A DNA stretch of 22,467 bases from a virus, in the IMG/VR virus record IMGVR_UViG_3300028653_000060, positions 1 to 22,467 of that record. One strand, given 5' to 3'. Of the stretch, positions 7,977-14,875 are shown one piece after another. Numbering within the stretch: the stretch's first letter is position 1; every line of letters starts with the position of its first letter. The notes below the pieces were generated by a model that was not told the DNA's origin, did not search any database, and worked only from the letters and a program-made list of their open reading frames with translations. The translations under genes and the position numbers were made by a program.

Positions 7977-8531
7977 TTAGGAGTAGAGAACCGGGGTTCC
8001 GCGGTCGCTGATCTTGATGATTCCAACGGCCCCAGCCGCTGTGGTGGTTTCCCAGACGGCGCCCTTGACGATGAGCCGCCCACTGCCTGCGCCGGCCACC
8101 GTGCTGCCACCGAGCTGCCCTTTGCTGGCAGAGATGGCAAACACTTGGTCGTTCTCCCGCACGTTCTCGCAGGGGATCGCGAATCGTCGACCAATGCGGA
8201 CGATCGAAACGCTGTGTTTGGATGGCCACCCGGTCACGTTGTCGGATGGGTTCGCCGACTTGACGATCGGCAATCGGCTCGTGATTCCGGCGACGGTAGC
8301 CGCCGTGTCAGACGTTTCGATCGGCGCGACGTTCAGCCGGCCAGCGGCGTTTGTGCCACTGCCAACCTTGCATGCAACGCCGAAGTCCAGCAACCCGGTG
8401 CTGCTGTCAAGCCCGCCAGTGGTCGCTTCGTTGTAAACGGTATCCAGCACTTGCGGCCCGGCGTCGGCGGCTTGGCCGGCCAGGCCCTTGGTGAACAACC
8501 GTCCGCCAGTAGTAGCAAGAATGTCAGCCAT
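7977..8531 (-). CDS. Head decoration / structural cement protein (Gp24-like)
   Basis: A 184-residue, glycine-, alanine- and threonine-rich protein between the scaffold and capsid genes. It begins MADILATTGGRLFTKGLAGQ. Segments AADAGPQVLDTVYNEATTGG, NPSDNVTGWPSKHSVSIVRI and RFAIPCENVRENDQVFAIS fit the structural cement proteins of DUF2184-capsid phages, which bind the outside of the shell and stabilise it. The beta-rich composition and the absence of coiled coil agree. ATG at 8531 has GAGGAG six bases upstream, a strong ribosome site as expected for an abundant virion protein. Confidence 0.75.
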   Translation of the reverse strand: MADILATTGGRLFTKGLAGQAADAGPQVLDTVYNEATTGGLDSSTGLLDFGVACKVGSGTNAAGRLNVAPIETSDTAATVAGITSRLPIVKSANPSDNVTGWPSKHSVSIVRIGRRFAIPCENVRENDQVFAISASKGQLGGSTVAGAGSGRLIVKGAVWETTTAAGAVGIIKISDRGTPVLYS

Positions 8532-8547
8532 GGGATTCTCCTCGTGT

Positions 8548-9189
8548 TCAGATCACCGATCCGACACAAATGTCGGAGCGGCTGGACAGGTCGACGACTT
8601 CAACCGAACCATTGTTGACGGCCCCAGAGGAGCCGAGTTTTCCACCAAGAACGCCAGTGATGGCAGCGTCCTGTGCGGCGAGCGCAGACTGTCGCGGCAG
8701 AGCCAGTAGGGTCGCGAACGCGCCCTTGATTTGCGACTCCGTGGCCTTGTCGATGGACTGGCCACCAAAGATGGCGTCAACGACAGTCTTGTTGGTGACA
8801 TCCGAGCACGCGGCTTCGATGGCCGCCTTGCGGATGTCCAGACTGCTGCCCTTCGGCTGCAGTCCAGGCGCCAGCTTCTTCGCGTCGTCAGTGACCTGCG
8901 AGCGCTCGGCCACGAGGGCGTCAACGTCGATGGCCTTCGCTGCCTTCAGCTCGGTCTTCAGCGCTGCGATCTCGGTATCCTTGGCCGCAAGCCCGTCCTT
9001 GGCCGCTTTCAATTCGGCCTTCGCCGCGATCTCGTTGACCTTGTGTGAGTCAACGGCTTCGCTGAAATCCTTGATCACTTCATCGCGATCCTTTGTCAGC
9101 GTCCTGACGTGACTCTCAATGGCGCCGGCCGCGAGTTCGTCGATCTCGAACGGCGGCAGCCCATCCACTGCAATCTTTCTCATGCTCAT
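8548..9189 (-). CDS. Scaffold protein from internal in-frame start
   Basis: Inside the protease gene an in-frame ATG at 9189 (MSMRKIAVDGLPPFEIDELA) is preceded by AAAGGA with eight bases of spacing, as good a ribosome site as those of the major virion genes. The start falls exactly where the protease domain ends and the coiled-coil part begins. It would give a 213-residue protein made only of the scaffold domain. Lambda Nu3 within the protease gene C is the known precedent. The scaffold would shape the inner core of the prohead and be removed by the protease. Confidence 0.6.
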   Translation of the reverse strand: MSMRKIAVDGLPPFEIDELAAGAIESHVRTLTKDRDEVIKDFSEAVDSHKVNEIAAKAELKAAKDGLAAKDTEIAALKTELKAAKAIDVDALVAERSQVTDDAKKLAPGLQPKGSSLDIRKAAIEAACSDVTNKTVVDAIFGGQSIDKATESQIKGAFATLLALPRQSALAAQDAAITGVLGGKLGSSGAVNNGSVEVVDLSSRSDICVGSVI

Positions 9190-9738
9190 GGTTGCTGTCC
9201 TTTCGTGGTGTTGATCTCCGATACGGCAGATGGGTCCGCCTCTCGGTACGTCGACGATCGCGACGTGGTCTCCCAAAATGTCTCGCTGGTAGCCGTCGAA
9301 CCCTTCCCCTGGGGTCATGTCGAGCGTGAAGCTGTACCCGCACGACAAGGCGCCCTTGCCGCTCGTGACCTTCGCCACCATGGCGCCGTCTTGGACGATG
9401 GTGTGGCCGCCAAGCAGCTCGCCGTCTTGCTTGGCGATGTCCCGCACCAAGCCCTTCGAGTAGCGCGGCCAGTTTTCCGCCGTCACGAACTCGGGCGGGT
9501 GGTCATCTGTGATCGGAACATTCTCGAAGCTGGCGATGGTCTCGGGCCGGAACACCTCATCGGCGGTGCGCATGAGACGAACCACCGCGCGCGGATCGCC
9601 CTCAAGGTCGAGTTCGCCGCGGGTGTAGGTCTGCACGCCAGTCCGACCGATGACAGCGGGCGCGATGAGATACCCCTGGGGGGAAATCTCGCGCTTCGAG
9701 ATCGTCGTGATGTCGTGGACGGTGCAGCGGGTGCTCAT
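8548..9738 (-). CDS. Prohead protease-scaffold fusion (DUF2213)
   Basis: A protein of about 396 residues. I choose ATG at 9738, which overlaps the upstream stop in ATGA. An in-frame ATG at 9753 is an alternative. The N-terminal 180 residues are a DUF2213-type head maturation protease, with the expected motifs TDDHPP (His about 80), LSCGYS (Ser about 132) and DHVAIVDVPRGG (about 158-168). From about residue 184 the protein changes to a scaffold-like part: repeated alanine/lysine/glutamate helices such as AKAELKAAKDGLAAKDTEIA, then a C-terminal helical domain. The protease would cut scaffold and capsid after assembly of the prohead. An internal start likely makes the scaffold separately. Confidence 0.85.
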   Translation of the reverse strand: MSTRCTVHDITTISKREISPQGYLIAPAVIGRTGVQTYTRGELDLEGDPRAVVRLMRTADEVFRPETIASFENVPITDDHPPEFVTAENWPRYSKGLVRDIAKQDGELLGGHTIVQDGAMVAKVTSGKGALSCGYSFTLDMTPGEGFDGYQRDILGDHVAIVDVPRGGPICRIGDQHHERTATMSMRKIAVDGLPPFEIDELAAGAIESHVRTLTKDRDEVIKDFSEAVDSHKVNEIAAKAELKAAKDGLAAKDTEIAALKTELKAAKAIDVDALVAERSQVTDDAKKLAPGLQPKGSSLDIRKAAIEAACSDVTNKTVVDAIFGGQSIDKATESQIKGAFATLLALPRQSALAAQDAAITGVLGGKLGSSGAVNNGSVEVVDLSSRSDICVGSVI

Positions 9739-10358
9739 GCTGGCCCTGTCCATTTCCCATGCTCGTTGTATTCGCCCTCTGTTCTTGGGCGAATGTGTTC
9801 GGGCAATCCGTTACGATGCCAACTGGCTGCGGTTTGAACGTGCGCGGCTCCGCCCGACTTTTCCAATGCTTGGCTTATTGCCAATGCTTTTTGGCCGCCA
9901 CCAAGCTTCATCTTTCCGGCAGACGCCGCCTTCTGGATTTCATGGTAAGCGGCTAGTGCCTTCTCTTCATGTTCGGATGCCGGTTTACCGAACTCTCCAG
10001 CCTTTCGTTCTCCGCCGCCTTTGCCACTTCCACCTGCGCCTCCGCTCCACTTTCCGTCTGGGTCGCGGGGTTGGTCTGGGCTGCCGTCCAGTGCCTCGAC
10101 AAGGTGGCCAGCGCCCTTGACGCCGTCCCGAGCAAGTCGCTTGTAGAAGTTGATGTCCATGGTTACTTGCCCCAGCAATCCCCCGCCTTGTCTGGCGCCA
10201 GTCTCGTCGAGACAGTTCGTCGAGACAGTTCGTCGAGACAGTTCGTCGAGTAAGTGCTGTGCGTGCTGACTTCCACTGTCGACGGCCCGCCTGTACTTCC
10301 CTAACCCACGCGCATCGACGAAGTCAGGACCATAGATCTCGAATCTATCCATGTTCAT
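9735..10358 (-). CDS. Hypothetical protein with GKWSGG linker and 13-bp repeat
   Basis: About 207 residues if translation begins at ATG 10358, which overlaps the MuF stop in ATGA. Longer upstream starts would overlap the MuF gene. I do not recognise the family. The N-terminus (MNMDRFEIYGPDFVDARGLG) is followed at about residues 37-55 by a segment encoded by three and a half copies of a 13-bp repeat, read in all three frames. The middle holds SPDQPRDPDGKWSGGAGGSG, a linker type common in phage head genes, then a helical region AHVQTAASWHR, and a short C-terminal EHGKWTG that echoes the linker. It sits between MuF and protease genes, so a head role is possible. It ends in ATGA with the protease start. 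Confidence 0.6.
   Translation of the reverse strand: MNMDRFEIYGPDFVDARGLGKYRRAVDSGSQHAQHLLDELSRRTVSTNCLDETGARQGGGLLGQVTMDINFYKRLARDGVKGAGHLVEALDGSPDQPRDPDGKWSGGAGGSGKGGGERKAGEFGKPASEHEEKALAAYHEIQKAASAGKMKLGGGQKALAISQALEKSGGAAHVQTAASWHRNGLPEHIRPRTEGEYNEHGKWTGPA
10205..10250. repeat. 13-bp tandem repeat, 3.5 copies
   Basis: On the plus strand the unit CGTCGAGACAGTT occurs three times without mismatch and then seven bases of a fourth copy. It lies inside the hypothetical gene between MuF and protease. The unit is not a multiple of three, so each copy is read in a different frame and gain or loss of one copy would shift the frame of the rest of the gene. Three copies restore frame. Confidence 0.9.
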
Positions 10359-11281
10359 GCGGCCTGCTCCTGTTGTCCGAGGTCCAGTTCGAGGGCGTCC
10401 ATGTCTACGTGTGGTATTGGTACGCAGCGGCATTGAATATCCTGTCCTGGGTGGCAGGGCTCTCCCGCCACGCTTCCAGCGACCGGCCCGGGTTCGTCCC
10501 AGCGAAAAACGTGGCCATCAACTTCGGCATGGCTCTCGCGCACACGCTCATCACCGCTGGTCTGCCACTCGTACTTTTCGATCCCTACCTGCTGCTGGCG
10601 CTCGGCATTGAACGCCGAATTCATCTTGGCGGTTTGGTCGCGCGCGATGAGCTTCGCCCGGTTTTCGGTAACGTCGCCGTCATGCTGAACTTGCTCAACC
10701 AGCGATTCCCATCGCAGACCCTCCACCCACCCGCTCGTCACGGTCTCAGTCACGCGGTCGAAATACTGTTCTGGGATCGTCTTGATCAGCGCGATGTTTT
10801 CCGCGGTTGCGCCGCGCATCGACTGCAACAGAGGGCCGTTGGCTTGAAGCAGGCGCGAAACGTCGACGCCGATCGCCTCGTGGATCACGCGCGCAAGGCG
10901 TCCGTCGACGTTGTCCCGGTTCGACTCGACGGCCATGCCAACGAGGCGCTTCGTCCATGTGTCGAGGTTCCCAAGCTTCGCCGCCGCGCGCTTGATCTCT
11001 TGTTCCAGAGACGGCGGTATGCTGTCTATGACCTGGATGGCGTCGCCCGCTGTGGGCCGTGGCCAGCTCGCCTCGATCGCATTCAGGGCACCGTTGCCCA
11101 GCTCCCGGCAGCGCGCCACGAGCTGCAGCAGCCCGGCCCGGTATCGTAGCTCAGACTTGAAGCTTGGCCGCACCGGCCGCAGACGCCGAACAGGACGCGC
11201 GTTTCCATGGCGCTTGCGGTGACTGCGAGCGCCCGCTGCGAGGATTGCGAGGTGGAGGCCCAACGCCTTCCATAGTGACAA
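10355..11281 (-). CDS. Minor head protein, MuF-like (SPP1 gp7 family)
   Basis: A protein of about 308 residues if TTG at 11281 is the start. No ribosome site is visible, so the start is uncertain, and GTG or TTG codons further in are possible. The C-terminal third has the Mu F / SPP1 gp7 signature: IARDQTAKMNSAFNAERQQQ, then YEWQTSGDERVRESHAEVDG, followed by HPGQDIQCRCVPIP with the cysteine pair. Such proteins sit in the prohead near the portal and take part in head assembly or early ejection. The gene normally follows the portal directly. Here a reverse-oriented cassette of about 4 kb lies between the two. The first about 40 residues (basic, HRKRHGNARPVRRLRPVR) look unlike the rest and may be an artefact of the start choice. 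Confidence 0.8.
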   Translation of the reverse strand: MSLWKALGLHLAILAAGARSHRKRHGNARPVRRLRPVRPSFKSELRYRAGLLQLVARCRELGNGALNAIEASWPRPTAGDAIQVIDSIPPSLEQEIKRAAAKLGNLDTWTKRLVGMAVESNRDNVDGRLARVIHEAIGVDVSRLLQANGPLLQSMRGATAENIALIKTIPEQYFDRVTETVTSGWVEGLRWESLVEQVQHDGDVTENRAKLIARDQTAKMNSAFNAERQQQVGIEKYEWQTSGDERVRESHAEVDGHVFRWDEPGPVAGSVAGEPCHPGQDIQCRCVPIPHVDMDALELDLGQQEQAA

Positions 11282-11459
11282 ATAGGCACAGCGTTTGACA
11301 GATTGTACTTGACCCTAGGGACAGAATGTCGCTAACATGTTGCTTGTTGCTAATTCACCTGTGACGTTCGAGAAGTGGAAGCATGCAGCCGCCTCGGTCT
11401 CACCAAGTCTCGCCGCCTCGCCCACCCCCCCCACTGGTTCGAGAAGAAAGGATCCCCAA
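11282..11459. promoter_or_regulatory. Divergent gene-free region with candidate promoters
   Basis: About 180 bases separate the leftward MuF gene from the rightward cassette. On the plus strand TTGACC at 11309-11314 and TAACAT at 11333-11338 are 18 bases apart and could be a promoter for the cassette. On the minus strand TACAAT at 11307-11302 is a good -10 box with no clear -35, and it could restart transcription towards MuF. The two candidates overlap, so one regulator could control both. A direct GTTGC repeat lies at 11339-11352. All this is by eye. Confidence 0.35.
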
Positions 11460-11675
11460 GTGAAACGCAAGAACACCGTCACGCTGGCCCCCGAACACCA
11501 GGCTCGCATCAGGTCCCTTATCGACTCTCAAGGCGTCTATCAGGCGGCCCGTCATCTCGGGATGTCCAGGCACGCGATGGAACGGGCAGCCCAGGGTTCA
11601 ACTATTCAGGCCGGGACCGCAGCGCTACTGCGGGAGAAGTTCGCAGAGAGGGACGCGGCGGGGAAGGCTCCATGA
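11460..11675 (+). CDS. Small helix-turn-helix DNA-binding protein
   Basis: First gene of the plus-strand cassette. I choose GTG at 11460, which has AAAGGA with about seven bases of spacing. An upstream in-frame ATG at 11337 would add 41 low-complexity residues. The 71-residue product starts MKRKNTVTLAPEHQARIRSL and has a helix-turn-helix pattern at about residues 26-45 (VYQAARHLGMSRHAMERAAQ), followed by a helix TAALLREKF. The alanine pair and the LGMSRHAMER recognition helix are typical of Cro-like or transposase-like small binders. It may be the regulator of the cassette. It overlaps the next gene in ATGA. A peptide substrate for the radical SAM enzyme is a less likely alternative. Confidence 0.65.
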   Translation: MKRKNTVTLAPEHQARIRSLIDSQGVYQAARHLGMSRHAMERAAQGSTIQAGTAALLREKFAERDAAGKAP

Positions 11676-12526
11676 GCAAACACATGTTTTCCCACCTGGA
11701 AGACCGGGTGGGCGCAACGGTGGCCGGCCATATGCTGGTCGAGCACACTGAGCGAGCAATTAGATCTCCTCACCCGCCGTTGCCCCTCGTGATCGCGCTG
11801 CAGTTCTGGGCAGGAGATCAGGCCGAGGCGCTGCAACTCGCAAAGTTTCTGGCTGACCTGGAGCCGACCAGCAGAGATGACGTCCTGCTGGCGTTCTGCC
11901 GCCGCTTTGATGTCCCGATGTCGGCTGAATTGCATGAAGCCGGGATGTACTGCGGAGAGAAGTTTCCGATCACCCACATCCGCAGTGAGCGCGTGGCTAC
12001 CGGCCACCCAGACGGATGTTTTGGCCTTTGGTATGGGACAGCCGAGATCCTCTATCGCCACTACTGCGCCGGGTGGCCATACGGCAGCGCCTTCTTTGTC
12101 GAGGCCGATGGTGTTCCTACGCGGTTCGACTGGCTCGACTATCTCAAGCGCGCCCACATGAGCAACCTGCAACAAGGAAAGTCAGTGACTGGCGCCTGGG
12201 AAGGGCCTGGGCGATTTCACGAAGCGCACGTCAACGGAACGGTGTGCATAGACTTGTCCATGATCTCCAACTACCCGAGCCTGCAGTTTTGCCGCGAAGG
12301 CTCCGCGTGGGATTGTTTCCACTCCGGAGTGTTTCTGAAAGAGCTTGGACGATGGGAGGCAATCGAAAACCTGTACGGCGCCCACGACGTAACGCTGAGT
12401 GTGTACAAAACTATTGCTCGAAAGAGGGCGTGGTTGGCGTCAGTCAAGGACGGAAGCGCCTGGAACTGCGCCCAGACGTTGCTTGATCCACGGGTTAGAA
12501 TCAACACGGAAGGAGCTGGGATCTGA
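11672..12526 (+). CDS. Predicted glycosyltransferase, GT-A-like fold
   Basis: A 284-residue protein starting at ATG 11672 in an ATGA overlap with the helix-turn-helix gene. I read it as a nucleotide-sugar transferase of the GT-A type, at moderate confidence. A first strand and helix appear at about 37-65 (PLVIALQFWAGDQAEALQLA), followed by DDVLLAFCRRFD. Near 109-125 is TGHPDGCFGLWYGTAEILY. At 141-153 is FFVEADGVPTRFDWL, whose EAD could take the place of the metal-binding DXD. At 186-190 HVNGT is like the HxNG element of related enzymes. No signal peptide or membrane segment is seen, so it would act in the cytosol. Its partners downstream are a methyltransferase, a second such protein and a radical SAM enzyme. 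Confidence 0.6.
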   Translation: MSKHMFSHLEDRVGATVAGHMLVEHTERAIRSPHPPLPLVIALQFWAGDQAEALQLAKFLADLEPTSRDDVLLAFCRRFDVPMSAELHEAGMYCGEKFPITHIRSERVATGHPDGCFGLWYGTAEILYRHYCAGWPYGSAFFVEADGVPTRFDWLDYLKRAHMSNLQQGKSVTGAWEGPGRFHEAHVNGTVCIDLSMISNYPSLQFCREGSAWDCFHSGVFLKELGRWEAIENLYGAHDVTLSVYKTIARKRAWLASVKDGSAWNCAQTLLDPRVRINTEGAGI

Positions 12527-13197
12527 TGACCGCACATGAAGAATTTTGGAGTTGGAGCAATATGCCAGCGATGCTGGCAAGAGCCGCGAAGAGAATCAAA
12601 CCCGCTGGCATTGTCGACATTGGAGCTAGCGATGGACGATGGGCGGCGCTGGCCCGAGAGACCTGGCAGGACGCACGCCTGTTGTGTATCGAAGCCAACC
12701 CGGTGCACGAGCCCGGCCTGAAAGCGTTCTGCGAACGCACGGGGTCTCACTACACGCTTGAACTTGCGGGAGCTGCGCTCGGAATGACTCGCGTGCAATT
12801 CAACCAGCAGGACCCATTCCAAGGTGTAGACATCACGCACAGTGCGGAAGGTGACCACGTTCTGGTCACTACCGTCGATGAGATGGTCAGGGAGAGCGGG
12901 CTGCCAGGGCCATACTTGCTGAAATTTGATACCCATGGCCACGAGATCGCTGTCCTAGAAGGCGCACGCGTGACCTTGCCCAACACCACCGCGATTGTGA
13001 TGGAGGTGTACAGCTACCCGCCATGCCACGGAGCGCTTCGACACTGGGAAATGTGCCGGTTTCTGGAAGACCTCGGATTTCTTCCCACGGACATTTGCGA
13101 TCCTCTTTGGAGGCCACGGGACGGCAGGTTGCACCAAGTCGACATGCTGTTTGAGCGTTACAACGCGCCTGGGATGAACTCGGGTGACTACCAATGA
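12526..13197 (+). CDS. FkbM family methyltransferase
   Basis: A 223-residue class I SAM-dependent methyltransferase. Motif I is IVDIGASDGRWA at residues 29-40, the acidic end of strand two is CIEANP at 54-59, and the FkbM hallmark LLKFDTHGHEIAVLEGA lies at 131-147, followed by AIVMEVYSY. FkbM enzymes usually O-methylate sugars or other hydroxyl groups of glycans and polyketides. Between two predicted glycosyltransferases, O-methylation of a sugar is the simplest guess. Start and upstream stop share one base (TGATG), so translation is coupled. No membrane segment is seen. Confidence 0.85.
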   Translation: MTAHEEFWSWSNMPAMLARAAKRIKPAGIVDIGASDGRWAALARETWQDARLLCIEANPVHEPGLKAFCERTGSHYTLELAGAALGMTRVQFNQQDPFQGVDITHSAEGDHVLVTTVDEMVRESGLPGPYLLKFDTHGHEIAVLEGARVTLPNTTAIVMEVYSYPPCHGALRHWEMCRFLEDLGFLPTDICDPLWRPRDGRLHQVDMLFERYNAPGMNSGDYQ

Positions 13198-13904
13198 AAG
13201 AAAAAATCGTCGACATTATTGTCAAGAGCCTTCCACGTGACTACGACTGGCTGCCGTACTTGTGGCGCTCCGTCGAGAAGTACGTTACTGGTTTTCGCAA
13301 CGTGGTCCTGATTCTTGAGCAGAGCTACCCGCTCCCGCCGTTGCCGAGTAGATGCGTCGTGGCCAGATCGTGCGACTACCCGGTTGGGTCTGAGTCAGAC
13401 CACGGCGCCGTGGTTGAACGTATGCGAGCCTGGCACTACTCTGACGCCGAACGTCTTTTGTACGTAGACAGCGACTGCGTATTCAATGGGCCGGTAGACT
13501 TCCAGACGGAGCAGGCAATCAACGTCGAGCGTCCGATTGTGCTATGGAGGAAATGGGAAGAAGCTGGGCCCGGGGCGGTGTGGAGAACGCCGGCACGCGA
13601 AACCCTCGGATACGACCCCTCGATCGAAACGATGGTTCGATATCCGTTCTGCTATCCACGACAGGTGCTGCGTGACTTCTGGAACTTCGTTGGCGGAGAG
13701 GAACGACTATCAGGTCTGCCGTCAATCACTGACTGGTGTGCACTCGGCGCATATGCGGCCGACCACCATCCAGAGTCAGTGACACTGGTACACGCCTCTG
13801 TCGGGTTGGCCACGCCATCGTGCGTACGACAGTTCTGGAGCCACGATCGCGCGGACAATCCACGAGTTCAGGCCGAGATGGAAACGCTGGGACTTACTAG
13901 GTGA
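13194..13904 (+). CDS. Predicted glycosyltransferase with DSD motif
   Basis: A 236-residue protein starting ATG 13194 in an ATGA overlap with the FkbM gene. The N-terminus VDIIVKSLPRDYDWLPYLWR and the strand NVVLILEQ are the usual opening of GT-A enzymes of the DUF6492 or GT2-like kind. Residues 88-97 read LLYVDSDCVF, a hydrophobic strand ending in D-S-D, the metal and nucleotide-sugar binding motif. Later come RYPFCYPRQVLRDFWNFVGG and a region with SITDWCALGAYAADHHPESV, which could form the acceptor side. There is no signal peptide or membrane helix. The sugar donor and acceptor cannot be deduced. The family name is uncertain. The GT-A class is fairly secure. Confidence 0.65.
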   Translation: MKEKIVDIIVKSLPRDYDWLPYLWRSVEKYVTGFRNVVLILEQSYPLPPLPSRCVVARSCDYPVGSESDHGAVVERMRAWHYSDAERLLYVDSDCVFNGPVDFQTEQAINVERPIVLWRKWEEAGPGAVWRTPARETLGYDPSIETMVRYPFCYPRQVLRDFWNFVGGEERLSGLPSITDWCALGAYAADHHPESVTLVHASVGLATPSCVRQFWSHDRADNPRVQAEMETLGLTR

Positions 13905-13915
13905 GGATTTCTGCC

Positions 13916-14875
13916 ATGCTAGACGTCATTGGATTTTACACATTGACCGACAAAAGAGCCTGGCGCGTTGCCGCGTCCACGAGCCCTCCGCTGTCTCGCT
14001 GCGAGGTTCTTTTGTCCAACCGCTGCAACTTCCGATGCCCGTATTGCAGGCGCGTCGGCGGGCCTGACGCTGATCCGATCGAGGTCAAACGCCTGCTGAA
14101 TTACTGGATCGCCGATGGTCTAGCGGCGGTGCGATTTTCAGGAGGCGAGCCGACACTGTGGCCAGCTCTGAAGGAAACGGTCGTGTACGCCGCCAAGTCA
14201 ATTCCACGTGTTGCCATCTCCACCAACGGCAGCGCGACAACTGAGGAGTATAACGCGCTACTCAACGCTGGGGCCAATGACTTCAGCGTCTCGCTAGATG
14301 CCTGCTGTGCCGCCGATGGGGAGAAGATGAACGGTGGCATCAGTGGAGCTTGGGAGCGCGTCGTTGAAAACATCCGTTTTTTGAGTAGGCACACCTACGT
14401 CACTGTTGGTGTTGTGCTCACCGAAAGCAACCAAGCGCGGCTCAACGACGTGGTTCGCTTCGCCAGCCGCCTTGGGGTTGATGACATACGCATCATCCCA
14501 GCCGCGCAGGCTGGAGCGCGCCTGTCAGTGAGAGAATTGCCAGCCGCCGGACATCCGATCCTGCAGTGGAGATGGGAACGACTGCAGAATGGCCTCCCGG
14601 TGCGTGGAATCAACGCCGGCGACAGCCCAAGATGCTCTCTCGTACTCGACGACATGGCCGTGATGGATGGCCAGCACTACCCGTGCATCATCTACCTGCG
14701 TGAGGGCGGGACACCGATTGGCCCGGTGGGGCCAACGATGCGCGAAGACCGGCGACTGTGGTGCGAGTCTCACCGTTCAGACGCCGACCCAATTTGCTCC
14801 CGGCAGTGCTTGGACTTCTGCGTGGCGCACAACAATCGCGTGCGTGATTTTGCTACGCTGGCAGCCTTACGTTGA
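13916..14875 (+). CDS. Radical SAM protein with SPASM-like C-terminus
   Basis: A 319-residue enzyme if ATG 13916 is used, which has GTGAGGA about eight bases upstream. GTG at 13901, overlapping the previous stop in GTGA, is the alternative and adds five residues. Cys37, Cys41 and Cys44 in CNFRCPYC form the CxxxCxxC triad for the 4Fe-4S cluster that cleaves SAM. FSGGEPTL at 74-81 binds the SAM amino group. ISTNGS follows at 101. The C-terminus has Cys240, then G252 with x4 and Cys257 (a Cx11Gx4C spacing), and Cys283, Cys294, Cys298 and Cys302, which resembles a SPASM or twitch auxiliary cluster domain. Such enzymes modify peptides, proteins or sugars. It ends the operon and overlaps the converging ORF by 23 bases. 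Confidence 0.85.
   Translation: MLDVIGFYTLTDKRAWRVAASTSPPLSRCEVLLSNRCNFRCPYCRRVGGPDADPIEVKRLLNYWIADGLAAVRFSGGEPTLWPALKETVVYAAKSIPRVAISTNGSATTEEYNALLNAGANDFSVSLDACCAADGEKMNGGISGAWERVVENIRFLSRHTYVTVGVVLTESNQARLNDVVRFASRLGVDDIRIIPAAQAGARLSVRELPAAGHPILQWRWERLQNGLPVRGINAGDSPRCSLVLDDMAVMDGQHYPCIIYLREGGTPIGPVGPTMREDRRLWCESHRSDADPICSRQCLDFCVAHNNRVRDFATLAALR

Noticed and set aside
7590-8618. Plus-strand frame of about 342 codons
   Set aside because: It is antisense to the capsid and cement genes and has shadow-like composition.
11083-11289. Minus-strand frame with VCGRCGQ, resembling a small zinc finger such as Mu Com
   Set aside because: It lies wholly within the MuF gene in another frame, has only one CxxC pair and no ribosome site.
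11337-11459. N-terminal extension of the helix-turn-helix protein from ATG 11337
   Set aside because: The extension is serine/proline-rich, ATG 11337 has no ribosome site and the GTG at 11460 has a good one.
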